Shown: positions 1 to 8,083 of the stretch, piece by piece
Position numbering within the stretch: the first letter of the stretch is position 1
Layout: each line of letters begins with the position of its first letter
From: CAVVAH01 sp963746175
GTDB taxonomy: Bacteria; Actinomycetota; Actinomycetes; JACCUZ01
DNA: 64,000 nt
Direction: 5' to 3'
NCBI GenBank assembly: GCA_963746175.1
Contig: CAVVAH010000001.1
Coordinates: 868,001-932,000 of the forward strand
Notes under the pieces: generated by a model
Database searches by the model: none
The model's input: the letters and a program-made list of their open reading frames with translations, nothing else
What the model was told of the DNA's origin: nothing
Position numbers and translations under genes: made by a program

Positions 1-1509
1 CCTCGCCGTAGCGCGGGTGGTGACTGTCGAAGATGCCGGCGAGCGGGACGTCCTTGCCCATGACCGGCGGTGGCATCGCCTTGGTGATGCGGTCGCCCAT
101 GGCGAACGGGAAGCCGAGCACCCGGGCGGAGTCCTTGACGGCCTGCTTCGCCTTGATGGTGCCGTAGGTGATGATCTGGCTGACCCGGTCCTCGCCGTAC
201 TTCTCGGTGGCGTAGCGGATCATGTCGCCGCGCCGGCGCTCGTCGAAGTCGAGGTCGATGTCGGGCATCGAGATGCGCTCGGGGTTGAGGAACCGCTCGA
301 ACAGCAGCCCGTGCCGGATCGGGTCGAGGTCGGTGATGCCCAGGGCGTAGGCCACCAGGCTGCCGGCGGCGCTGCCGCGGCCCGGGCCGACCCGGATGCC
401 GTTCTGCCTTCGCGTGCTGCACCAGGTCGGCCGTGACCAGGAAGTAGCCGGGGAAGCCCATCTGGACCATCACCCCGACCTCGTACTCGGCCTGCTTGCG
501 GTGGCCCTCGGGGACGCCGCCCGCCGTGCCGGCGTACCGGCGCTGGAGGCCGACCTCGACCTCCTTGACCAGCCAGGACTCCTCGGACTCCCCCGGCGGC
601 ACCTCGAAGCGCGGCATGAGGTTGGCGCCCTCGGTGAAGGCGACCTCGCAGCGCTCGGCGATGGCCAGGGTGTTGTCGCAGGCCTCGGGGAGCTCGGCCC
701 AGGTGCGGCGCATCTCCTCCGCCGACTTGAGGTAGAAGTCCTCGGCCTCGAACTTGAAGCGCTTGGGGTCGGCCAGCGTCGACCCCGACTGCACGCAGAG
801 CAGGACGGCGTGCGCCTCGTGCGTCCTGCGGGAACGTGTAGTGCAGGTCGTTGGTGGCCACCAGCGGCAGCCCGAGGTCCTTGGCCAGCCGCAGCAGGTC
901 GGCCTTGACCCGCTGCTCGATCGGCAGCCCGTGGTCCATGACCTCGCAGTAGAAGTTGCCCGCGCCGAAGATGTCGCGGAACTCGGCCGCGGACCGGACG
1001 GCGTCGTCGTACCGCCCGATGCGGAGCAGGGTCTGCACCTCGCCGCCGGGGCAGCCGGTGGTGGCGATCAGCCCCTGCGAGTAGGTCTGCAGGAGCTCCC
1101 GGTCCATCCGCGGCTTGTAGTACTGCCCCTCCAGGCTGGCCAGGCTGGAGAGCCGGAACAGGTTGTGCATGCCGGCGGTGTTCTCGGCCCACATGGTCAT
1201 GTGGGTGTAGGCGCCGCCCCCGGACACGTCGTCGTCGCCGCCGTCGTTCCAGCGGACCCGGGTCTTGTCGCTCCGGTGGGTGCCAGGTGTCAGGTAGGCC
1301 TCGGTGCCGATGATCGGCTTGACCCCGGCGGCCTTGGCCTTCTTCCAGAAGTCGTAGGCCCCGAACACGTTGCCGTGGTCGGTCATGGCCAGGGCCGGCA
1401 TCTGCATGCGGGCGGCCTCGGCGAACAGGTCGTCGAGGCGGGCCGCGCCGTCGAGCATGGAGTACTCGGTGTGCGTGTGCAGGTGCACGAACGAGTCGGT
1501 GGATCCCAT
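1..1509 (-). CDS. dnaE1: DNA polymerase III subunit alpha, N-terminal part, with two apparent frameshifts
   Basis: This is the 5' part of the replicative polymerase alpha subunit; the 3' part lies beyond the window edge. The ATG at 1509 opens with a PHP domain (FVHLHTHTEYSMLDGAA, then MTDHGNVFGAYDF). The homologous reading frame is lost at about 819, after ATNDLHYTFPQDA, and resumes one base later with AHAVLLCVQSG. It shifts again at about 406, where HAK continues as NGIRVGPGRGSAAGS, then MPDIDIDFDERRR in the catalytic region. Both breaks are repaired by removing one base. The gene is essential in relatives, so sequence error is the simplest explanation. The neighbourhood of lspA, rluD and dnaE1 is typical of actinobacteria. 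The match to dnaE1 rather than dnaE2 rests on this context and on the separate dnaE2 at the other end of the window. Confidence 0.9.
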
Positions 1510-1852
1510 GCGGTGCTGGCGCCTCGGCTCACGTCGGGAGGGGTCTGGAGGGGCCCGAGTCTAGGTCCGCCCGGAGACAGATCCCGGCGTGTCCGGAAGC
1601 ACCCCAGCCCCCTCGGCGTGTCGCCCCCCACCACCCATGATCACCAGCGACCGCCCCCGTGTCCGCCACCCCCGAACACTCGTTTGCGACATGGATCCCC
1701 GACACGCGGAAGGGTCACCGGCGTGTCGGGGAGCTAGGTCGCAAACGATCTTGATCTGACAGATGGACCAGCAGATCGTCCACACGCCAAGGCCGTCCCC
1801 AGATCGGCTGTCCGCGCGCCGAACAACTGCCGGACCGGTCGAGCGTCGCAGC
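1510..1852. other. Intergenic region between dnaE1 and the AbiEi-like gene
   Basis: This stretch separates two divergent genes and must hold both promoters, although no convincing -35/-10 pair is visible. It holds the first copy of the palindromic repeat at 1679-1750. The region from 1585 to 1675 is rich in C runs and contains two GCGTGTC motifs that resemble the inner arm of the repeat; this may be a decayed copy but cannot be shown. Confidence 0.5.
1679..1750. repeat. Interspersed nested palindrome, copy 1 of 4
   Basis: This 72-bp element has outer arms CTCGTTTGCGAC and GGTCGCAAACGATC, and inner arms CCCCGACACGC and GCGTGTCGGGG. As in all four copies, the left internal spacer is 8 nt and the right one 7 nt, so it has a definable orientation. 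It lies upstream of the AbiEi/DUF559-like gene. Confidence 0.9.
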
Positions 1853-2815
1853 ATGACCCGACAGCCACCGGACCTCTCTGCGGACTTCGTGGCACACCCA
1901 CGGACGAGAGCGGAGCTACGCAGCGCCGGCCTGACCTGGCGCGAGATCGACGGGCCGCTATGGAGCACCCTTCGGCCAGGCGTGCACCTGTGGCTGCCCG
2001 GCGACCGCCTCGACCCCATGACGCGCATCGAGGCTGCCATCGCGTGGATGCCGGAGGGGGCTGCCCTCGGCGGCTGGGCGGCGCTGCGTTGGGCCGGGCT
2101 CGAAGCCCTCGACGGTCGGACCGGACCAGCCGGCCACCGCGACCTCCCGGTTCCGGTGTGCCTCGGCCCGGTCGGCCGAGTCCGTCCATCCCCGGGGCTG
2201 GACCTCGATCGCAGCACGATCCTCGACGTCGACCTCGTCGAGTGCCGTGGGGTGCTCGTGACGCGCCCAGCACGCAGCGTGCTCGACGTGGCTCGACGGC
2301 ACGGGGTCGAGGAGGGTTTGGTCGCGGCGGATGCCGCCCTTCGCGCCGGCATGCTGACCCGGGCTGACCTCGACGATGCCGTGTCCCGGCTGGTCCGGAT
2401 CAAGGCGGTCCCGGCAGCCCGGCTGGTGGTCGCGCTGGCCGATCCGGGAGCCGAGTCGGCGCCAGAGAGCCGACTGCGCTACGTCTGGGTGGTGGAGGCC
2501 GGGCTGCCCAGGCCCTTGGTCAACCCGGTGGTCCTCGACCGTCAGGGCGTCGTCCTGGGGCGGACCGACATCCTCGACGAAGCAGCCGCCATGGCCGGCG
2601 AGTACGACGGCGAGGTGCACCGCATGCTCGACCGGCACACCGCCGACAATGTGCGGGAGGAGGAGCTCGAGGCGACGAATCTGCTCGTGACCCGCGCGAC
2701 GGCCATCGATCTCTGGCCGCAGCGTCGCCGCCTCGTCCAGCGCCTGACCATGCGGCACGCCCAGGGCATGGCCCGGGACCGGTCCCGTGATGCCTGGCTG
2801 CTCCGCCGGCCCTGA
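1853..2815 (+). CDS. AbiEi-like winged-helix protein with C-terminal DUF559/VSR-like nuclease fold
   Basis: This is a 320-residue protein of a type common in actinobacteria. The N-terminal part (about residues 10-50) resembles the AbiEi antitoxin winged helix (RTRAELRSAGLTWREID, then STLRPGVHLWLPGD). The C-terminal part resembles the DUF559/VSR endonuclease fold, with an acidic set ESRLRYVWVVE, GRTDILDE and AGEYDGEVHR that could form a PD-(D/E)xK site. The ATG at 1853 is preferred because it sits just before the conserved N-terminus; an ATG at 1763 is in frame but gives an unconserved extension. No good ribosome binding site is visible for either start. No partner toxin gene is adjacent. It is bracketed by repeat copies 1 and 2, so horizontal movement is possible. 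Nuclease activity is inferred from the fold only. Confidence 0.75.
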   Translation: MTRQPPDLSADFVAHPRTRAELRSAGLTWREIDGPLWSTLRPGVHLWLPGDRLDPMTRIEAAIAWMPEGAALGGWAALRWAGLEALDGRTGPAGHRDLPVPVCLGPVGRVRPSPGLDLDRSTILDVDLVECRGVLVTRPARSVLDVARRHGVEEGLVAADAALRAGMLTRADLDDAVSRLVRIKAVPAARLVVALADPGAESAPESRLRYVWVVEAGLPRPLVNPVVLDRQGVVLGRTDILDEAAAMAGEYDGEVHRMLDRHTADNVREEELEATNLLVTRATAIDLWPQRRRLVQRLTMRHAQGMARDRSRDAWLLRRP

Positions 2816-2823
2816 CCGCCCAT

Positions 2824-2897
2824 GATCGTTTGCGACCTCAGCCCCCGACACGCCGAGACAGACCACGGCGTGTCGGGGAACCAGGTCGCAAACGATC
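2824..2897. repeat. Interspersed nested palindrome, copy 2 of 4
   Basis: This is the most symmetrical copy (74 bp). The outer arms GATCGTTTGCGACCT and AGGTCGCAAACGATC form a perfect 15-bp inverted repeat, and the inner arms CCCCGACACGCCG and CGGCGTGTCGGGG a perfect 13-bp one. It starts 8 nt after the stop of the AbiEi-like gene and lies between convergent genes, so it could also act as a transcription terminator. Confidence 0.93.
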
Positions 2898-2925
2898 ACT
2901 ACCGGGCGGTCAGCGCTCGCGGAGG

Positions 2926-4083
2926 TCAGGGGGTGGGAAACGGCGTGAAGACCTCGGGGATGCGGGAGGGGACGGCGGGCGTGACGGTGCCGGCGCCGAG
3001 GGCGGTCAGCTCGAGGTCGGTCGCGACGCCGGTGAGCGGGAACGCCCGGCGCCCCTGGAGGGCCAGCAGCACCCGCTGGGTGCGGGCGTCGAAGATGCCG
3101 GTGACGTACCGCTCGCGCATGTGCATCGCACGCTGCAGGGCCGCGACGGCCGGGCCGGACTGACCCGGGCCGTACGTCGAGCCGAGCAGCGCAGTCAGCG
3201 GGTGCACCACCTCGCGGCGGCCGTGCAGGACCGGGCAGGTGACGTCGCGGTCGCGCGAGTCCTGGACCCACTGCGCGAGGTAGACCGGGCCGCCGGAGAA
3301 CGACGGCGCCGAGCACCGGGCCGCGGCGCGGGTCCACCCGTTCGCGACCGGGCCGACCGGCACCCACGTCGGGTACGCCGGCTTGCGCCAGGACCCGACG
3401 ACCGCACGCCAGCCGCCGTCGTAGGAGTAGAACCCGACCCGGTGGCCGTTGTCCTCGTACGCCCGGACGACGCCGCGCACGACCTCCCGGTTCGCCAGCA
3501 CGGCCCGGGGCCACGGGTGCGTCGGGTACGGCTCCACGTCCACCCAGACGAACGGCACCGCCAGGCCGGCCGTCGCCATCGACGCGACGTTGAACAGGGC
3601 CTGCTGGTAGCCCGCGTTGCGCAGCCGGCCGGTCCGGGTCGCGGCCGACCAGGGACCGGTCGAGCCGTACGCCGCACGCTGGGCCGCCGTCGGGAACGTC
3701 GTCATCGAGTACGCCGCCGTCCACGCGCCGCGGCCCTTGGCCCAGGCGACGTGCGCGGCCAGGCACGGGTTCGGGTACCAGCCCGGCCCGTTGGTCAGGC
3801 CGATGACCACGAACGACGCGGACGCCAGCGGCAGCGGGTTGCCCGGCGAGCGCCGGGTCGGGATGCCCATGCCCTTCGGGCAGTTCGGCCAGGAGATGTC
3901 CCCGCCGGACAGCCGCGTGCCGGCGACCGGCTCGACGGCGGCGCCGGCCGGCGCGGCGCCCGACACGGACGAGCCGAGCATCGAGCAGGCGGTCAGCAGC
4001 AGGACGAGCAGGCGGCGGTGCACGAGCGGCCCCCAGGCGGTACGGCGGTACGGACCCCCATGGTCGACGCGCACCGCGGCCAT
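2926..4083 (-). CDS. Secreted glycoside-hydrolase-like protein with C-terminal peptidoglycan-binding domain
   Basis: This 385-residue protein has an N-terminal signal peptide (basic region, then HRRLLVLLLTACSML, then an alanine-rich cleavage region ending near AAPAGAAVEP). The central part (about residues 60-290) starts with GGDISWPNCPKGMG and includes FVVIGLTNG and VPFVWVDVEPYPTHPW. This is the pattern of secreted GH25-like TIM-barrel domains in actinobacteria, in which acidic residues on the barrel strands would be catalytic. The C-terminal region (YGPGQSGPAVAALQRAMHMR, then GIFDARTQRVLLALQ) matches PG_binding_1. It probably acts on or binds the cell wall. A GTG at 4023 is an alternative start and would place the signal peptide directly at the N-terminus. 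The substrate is unknown. Confidence 0.75.
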   Translation of the reverse strand: MAAVRVDHGGPYRRTAWGPLVHRRLLVLLLTACSMLGSSVSGAAPAGAAVEPVAGTRLSGGDISWPNCPKGMGIPTRRSPGNPLPLASASFVVIGLTNGPGWYPNPCLAAHVAWAKGRGAWTAAYSMTTFPTAAQRAAYGSTGPWSAATRTGRLRNAGYQQALFNVASMATAGLAVPFVWVDVEPYPTHPWPRAVLANREVVRGVVRAYEDNGHRVGFYSYDGGWRAVVGSWRKPAYPTWVPVGPVANGWTRAAARCSAPSFSGGPVYLAQWVQDSRDRDVTCPVLHGRREVVHPLTALLGSTYGPGQSGPAVAALQRAMHMRERYVTGIFDARTQRVLLALQGRRAFPLTGVATDLELTALGAGTVTPAVPSRIPEVFTPFPTP

Positions 4084-4116
4084 CCTGAGCCGGACCTGCC
4101 GGGCTTGGGCGAAAAG

Positions 4117-5331
4117 TTACGAGACGGCCCGGACCTCGCGCGGCAGCGGCCAGGAGTTCGGCCGGCAGCCCTGCATGCCCTTCGACTGCTGCTGCATCAC
4201 CGGGGCGAGCGCGCCGCGCCGCAGGCAGCGGGCGTGCCCGAGCCCCAGCCAGTGCCCGGTCTCGTGGTCGACGACGTACCGCCGGTAGGTGTCCAGGCCG
4301 CCGGTGAAGGACCGCGACCCGTGCGCCCACCGCGCGGCGTTGATGACGACGTAGCGACCCGCCTGGCAGCTGTACGACGGGGAGCAGAACCACGCGAATC
4401 CCGGCAGGTACGCCGCCCGCGCGAGCACCACGGTGAACGCACCGCCGGACGGCACCTCGCGGAACCGGTGGTGGGCTCGCGGCCAGCCGCGCGGGTCGGC
4501 GTAGGTGCTCGCGACGTCCCGTCGGAAGGTCGTGACGTCCGCCTGCACGGCGCCCCGGACGACCACGGAGTAGGTGTGCAGCCGGAAGGCGTCCAGCCGC
4601 GGGAGGCGCGCGACGAGCCGTGCCGCGCGGCCGTGCGCCGGGCGCACCACCCGCCACCGCCAGAAGCCCGGCGAGGTCGGTCTGGCGGTGAACGCGTACG
4701 CCTGGTCGGCACCGGTCCGCGTCTCGTCGACCCGCTGCCAGCGACGGCCGACCGAGCGCTCCAGCAGGAGCGGCGAGCCGGGGCGGGCCACCAGCACGCC
4801 GGTCACGCGGACGGAGCGGTCGTACCGGACCGCGTCGCTGGTCAGCGAGGCCGTGAGCTCCCTGGGCCGCACCACGACTGGCGTGCTCACCGACTCCTCG
4901 TCGCTGCCCGGCTCACCGTGGTGCAGCCGGAAGGAGACGGGGCGGTCGGGCGCCGCGGTCGCCGACAGGCCGCCGTCCACGTCCGCGACGAGGTCCTGCG
5001 CGACCGACCAGGTGGCGGTGGCGGGGTCGAGGACCTCGAGCCGGACCGCTCCGCTCGCGATGCCGGCGCCGGTGGCCGGGTCGGTCAGCCGGCCGGCCAG
5101 CGTGACCTGGCGTCCGACCGGGACCTCGGCGGCGGAGGCGGTCAGGTCCAGTGCGGTCGGCGACCCGGCCACCCAGCGGCCGACGAGGAGCCGGTCCGGG
5201 CGCGCCACCGCGGCCGGCGACAGCGCGACGGCGCCGACAGCGACCAGCACCGCTGCCACCACCGTGACGGCGCCGGCCGCCGGCGACCGCCGCCGCCCGC
5301 GGTCCGCCGGCACGAGCGTTCCTCGGCTCAC
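4117..5331 (-). CDS. Secreted DUF3152-family putative zinc metalloprotease
   Basis: This 404-residue protein starts at a GTG preceded by a GGAGG run 7 nt upstream. A signal or anchor segment follows (AVTVVAAVLVAVGAVAL). The middle section (about residues 55-240) is beta-rich and Ig-like, with repeated PVGRQVTLAGRLTD and RSVRVTGVL patterns. The C-terminal section (about 255-400) holds HETGHWLGLGH, an exact HExxHxxGxxH metzincin zinc signature, and cysteine pairs (FCSPSYSC and ARC with QGC) that suggest disulfides. DUF3152 proteins are widespread in actinobacteria; their substrates are not established. The gene lies 33 nt from the start of the secreted glycosidase-like gene and on the same strand, so the two may be co-transcribed surface proteins. 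Confidence 0.78.
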   Translation of the reverse strand: MSRGTLVPADRGRRRSPAAGAVTVVAAVLVAVGAVALSPAAVARPDRLLVGRWVAGSPTALDLTASAAEVPVGRQVTLAGRLTDPATGAGIASGAVRLEVLDPATATWSVAQDLVADVDGGLSATAAPDRPVSFRLHHGEPGSDEESVSTPVVVRPRELTASLTSDAVRYDRSVRVTGVLVARPGSPLLLERSVGRRWQRVDETRTGADQAYAFTARPTSPGFWRWRVVRPAHGRAARLVARLPRLDAFRLHTYSVVVRGAVQADVTTFRRDVASTYADPRGWPRAHHRFREVPSGGAFTVVLARAAYLPGFAWFCSPSYSCQAGRYVVINAARWAHGSRSFTGGLDTYRRYVVDHETGHWLGLGHARCLRRGALAPVMQQQSKGMQGCRPNSWPLPREVRAVS

Positions 5332-5432
5332 CCGGCCCCCTCCCCGCGCACGGCACCACGGTAGGCGCCGTCTGTCACAGGGACGGCCCGGCCGCGCAGC
5401 CGGTTCGCGCGCGCCGGCACCGCCGTCGCCCG

Positions 5433-6518
5433 TCAGGCGGGCAACCGCCCGCCGTACGTCAGGTCGACGTGCCCGGAGGCATGGCCGCGCAGCCCGGCCC
5501 CGGTGTGCGCCAGCCAGTCCCGTCCGGCCCACCTCGCCCACACGGCCGGGTCCGTGCTGGGCCGCGCGAGCAGGAAGCCCTGCACGGTGTCGACGCCGAG
5601 GGCGGCCAGGGTGTCCAGCTCGGCGGCGGTCTCCACGCCCTCGGCCGTGACCCGCGCGCCCAGCTCCAGCGCCATCAGCACGACGGCGGTGACGACGGCA
5701 CGGCGGGCAGCATCGTGGTCGATGTCGGCGAGCAGCGACCGGTCCATCTTGATGACGTCCGGCCGCAGCCGGAGCACGTGCGCGAACGAGGCGTACCCCG
5801 CCCCGGTGTCGTCCACGGCCAGCCGGACACCGCGCTCGCGGTGCGGCAGCAGGGCGGCGGAGATGTCCTCGTAGTGGCTGACCGACTCGTGCTCGGTGAT
5901 CTCCACGACCAGCCGGCCGGCCGCGGCGCCGCTGCGCTCGATGACCTCGCCGAACCGGCGGTCGAGCACGAGCGCGGGTGAGGCGTTGACCGAGAGCCCC
6001 ACGCCGCCGGGCAGCGACGGCAGCAGCGCGACGGCGCGCTCGAGGATCCGCACCTCGAGCCCGGTGCCGACGCCGGCCGCGTGCGCGTCGCCGATCCAGC
6101 GGTCCGGGCGGACGCCGTCGGGGAACCTCGCCAGCGCCTCGACCGCCACCCATCGGCCGGTGCCCACGTCGACGATGGGCTGCAGCGCCACCTGCGGCGC
6201 GCCCGGGTCGGCCAGCAGCCGCTCGGTGCGGTGCACGGTCACAGCCAGCCGCCTGCCGGGCGCGGCGGACAGGGCCAGGTCCGCCCCCTGCGCAGCCACC
6301 CGGCGGTCCAGCTCGTGGACCCGGCGGCCCACCACGGCCGCCACCCCGGCCAGCACGACCACCCACAGCAGTCCCGCCGCGGCAACCAGCTCGACGGGAC
6401 CGCCGTCGCCCGTCAGCTCCTCACGGGTGGCTCCCACCCGGACGACCAGCGCCACGCCGCACTCCACCACGACGGCCCCGACGAGCAGCCGCACCAGACC
6501 GGTCGGACCGAGTGCCAT
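5433..6518 (-). CDS. Membrane-anchored EAL-domain cyclic-di-GMP phosphodiesterase
   Basis: This is a 361-residue protein with two N-terminal hydrophobic segments (LVRLLVGAVVVECGVALVV and ELVAAAGLLWVVVLAGVAAV), a short linker and an EAL domain (about residues 110-340). The EAL signature is VEALARF. Further conserved residues are visible: SVNASP, the glutamates of VEITEHES, the paired aspartates of AVDDTGAGYASF, the lysine of VIKMDRSLL, and TAEGVET followed by VQGFLLARP. All main catalytic residues are present, so it should hydrolyse c-di-GMP. No GGDEF domain is present. The ATG at 6518 is chosen because GAGGAGG lies 8 nt upstream; a GTG at 6527 is in frame but overlaps that site. Confidence 0.88.
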   Translation of the reverse strand: MALGPTGLVRLLVGAVVVECGVALVVRVGATREELTGDGGPVELVAAAGLLWVVVLAGVAAVVGRRVHELDRRVAAQGADLALSAAPGRRLAVTVHRTERLLADPGAPQVALQPIVDVGTGRWVAVEALARFPDGVRPDRWIGDAHAAGVGTGLEVRILERAVALLPSLPGGVGLSVNASPALVLDRRFGEVIERSGAAAGRLVVEITEHESVSHYEDISAALLPHRERGVRLAVDDTGAGYASFAHVLRLRPDVIKMDRSLLADIDHDAARRAVVTAVVLMALELGARVTAEGVETAAELDTLAALGVDTVQGFLLARPSTDPAVWARWAGRDWLAHTGAGLRGHASGHVDLTYGGRLPA

Positions 6519-6632
6519 GGCCACCACCTCCTCGGCGCGTCCCCCGCGCCCGCAGACGGGTACGTGGAGCAGAACGAGCGGGATGGCAGGAGGTCACGAA
6601 GCCACCACGGTCAGTGACGACGGCGGCTGCCG

Positions 6633-7106
6633 TCAGAGGGTGCGGCTCATCCAGCGGTGCGGCAGCCCGGCGTCGTCGAACTCCGGTCCGTACGCCGTGT
6701 AGCCCAGCCGCTCGTAGAAGCCGAGCGCGTGGGTCTGCGCGGACAGCGCGACGACCCGCAGTCCGCGCTGGGCGGCCCGCGCCTCGATCGCACGCACCAG
6801 GTCGACCCCCAGCCCCGTCCCGCGGGTCTCCGGGCGGACGGCCAGCCGGCCCAGGTGCCCGACCGGCCCGAGAGCCGGGTCGGACCCCTCGAAGCCCGGG
6901 TCCTCGACGACCAGCCGGCCGGCCCCGACCGCGCGGGCCCCGCCGTCGGCGCCCGCGTCGTACGCCACGAAGTGGTCGGCCGCCTCGTCGAGCTCGTCGA
7001 GCTCGAGGTCGGCCGGCACGCCCTGCTCGCTGACGAACACGTCCGAACGCACGAGGTACGCCGCTGCCCGCTCCGCAGCGTCGCCGGCCAGCCGGATCGT
7101 CCTCAC
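6633..7106 (-). CDS. GNAT family N-acetyltransferase
   Basis: This 157-residue protein matches the GNAT fold. It has VFVSEQGVPADLELDELD near the N-terminus and HFVAYDAG in the beta-sheet core, then an acetyl-CoA-binding segment LGRLAVRPETRGTGLGVDL with the expected Q/RxxGxG/A-like loop, and ends with ALGFYERLGYTAYGPEFDD. The pattern resembles the ElaA/PhnO type; the acceptor substrate is unknown. The GTG start at 7106 overlaps the stop of the upstream pseudouridine synthase as GTGA, so the two are probably translationally coupled. Confidence 0.85.
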   Translation of the reverse strand: MRTIRLAGDAAERAAAYLVRSDVFVSEQGVPADLELDELDEAADHFVAYDAGADGGARAVGAGRLVVEDPGFEGSDPALGPVGHLGRLAVRPETRGTGLGVDLVRAIEARAAQRGLRVVALSAQTHALGFYERLGYTAYGPEFDDAGLPHRWMSRTL

Positions 7107-8032
7107 GCCTCGGCTCGGAGCCGGGCCAGGGCCCCGGCCAGGTCCTCGGGGTAGTCGCTGGTGAGCTCCAGCCGCTCGCCGGTCCCGGGGTGCTCGAAGC
7201 CGAGCCGGACCGCGTGCAGCCACTGCCTGCTCAGGCCGAGCCGGGCGGACAGGGTCGGGTCGGCGCCGTACGTGAGGTCGCCGACGCACGGGTGCCGCAG
7301 CGCCGCCATGTGCACACGGATCTGGTGGGTGCGGCCGGTCTCGAGCGAGATCTCCAGCAGGCTCGCGGCCCGGTGCGCCTCCAGCGTCTCGTAGTGGGTG
7401 ACGCTCGGCTTGCCGTCGGCCACGACGGCCCACCGGAAGTCGTGGCTGGGGTGCCGGTCGATCGGCGCGTCGACCGTCCCCCGCAACGGGTCCGGGTGCC
7501 CCTGCACCAGAGCGTGATAGGTCTTGTCGACCGTGCGTTCCTTGAACGCTCTCTTGAGCAGCGTGTAGGCCCGCTCTGACTTCGCGACGACCATCAGACC
7601 GCTGGTGCCGACGTCGAGCCGGTGCACGACGCCCTGGCGCTCGGCGGAGCCGCTGGTGGAGATCCGGTAGCCGGCGCCGGCCAGGCCGCCCACCACCGTC
7701 GGCCCGGTCCAGCCGGGGCTGGGGTGAGCCGCGACGCCGACCGGCTTGTCGACGACCACGAGGTCGTCGTCGTCGTGCACCACGACCATGCCCTCGACCA
7801 TCTCGGCGACCACCTGCGGAGCACCTGGCGGCGGCGGGATCGTCACGTCGAGCCAGGCGCCGGCGTGCACCCGGTCCGACTTCACGGCGGTGGCGCCGTC
7901 GACCAGCACATCCCCCGCGCCGACGAGCTCGGCGGCCCGGGTGCGGGAGAAGCCGAAGAGGCGGGAGAGGGCCGCGTCGAGGCGTTCGCCGGCCAGCCCC
8001 TCGGGCACGGGCAGCTCACGGCGTTCCGACAT
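7103..8032 (-). CDS. rluD: RluA/RluD-family 23S rRNA pseudouridine synthase
   Basis: This 309-residue protein has an N-terminal S4 RNA-binding domain (residues about 14-75, with ERLDAALSRLFGFSRTRAAE) and a pseudouridine synthase domain. The catalytic signature HRLDVGTSGLMVVAK carries the nucleophilic aspartate. The conserved LETGRTHQIRVHMAALRHP motif follows. The family isomerises uridines in helix 69 of 23S rRNA; the exact target here is inferred from similarity to RluD. It lies downstream of lspA and upstream of the GNAT gene in the lspA-rluD neighbourhood common in actinobacteria, interrupted here by a glycosylphosphotransferase. Confidence 0.9.
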   Translation of the reverse strand: MSERRELPVPEGLAGERLDAALSRLFGFSRTRAAELVGAGDVLVDGATAVKSDRVHAGAWLDVTIPPPPGAPQVVAEMVEGMVVVHDDDDLVVVDKPVGVAAHPSPGWTGPTVVGGLAGAGYRISTSGSAERQGVVHRLDVGTSGLMVVAKSERAYTLLKRAFKERTVDKTYHALVQGHPDPLRGTVDAPIDRHPSHDFRWAVVADGKPSVTHYETLEAHRAASLLEISLETGRTHQIRVHMAALRHPCVGDLTYGADPTLSARLGLSRQWLHAVRLGFEHPGTGERLELTSDYPEDLAGALARLRAEA

Positions 8033-8083
8033 AGGTCGAGTATCCCCGACCGGGAGCCACCGCTCGGACCGGTGACCGTCGGG

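Noticed and set aside
1..1509. dnaE1 as a pseudogene
   Set aside because: Both breaks are single-base and the sequence around them is fully conserved. The same kind of break occurs in other essential genes here, which points to sequence error.
1585..1675. A fifth copy of the palindromic repeat upstream of copy 1
   Set aside because: Only scattered GCGTGTC matches are present; neither the outer arms nor the fixed spacers can be found.
1853..2815. A complete AbiE toxin-antitoxin pair
   Set aside because: No AbiEii-like nucleotidyltransferase gene is adjacent; only the winged-helix and nuclease-fold protein is present.
2830..5364. Very long frames antisense to the real genes, such as the one across 2830-5364 and similar frames throughout
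   Set aside because: They lie opposite well-supported genes, encode arginine/proline/glycine-rich sequence with no family motif and are the usual artefact of high GC content.
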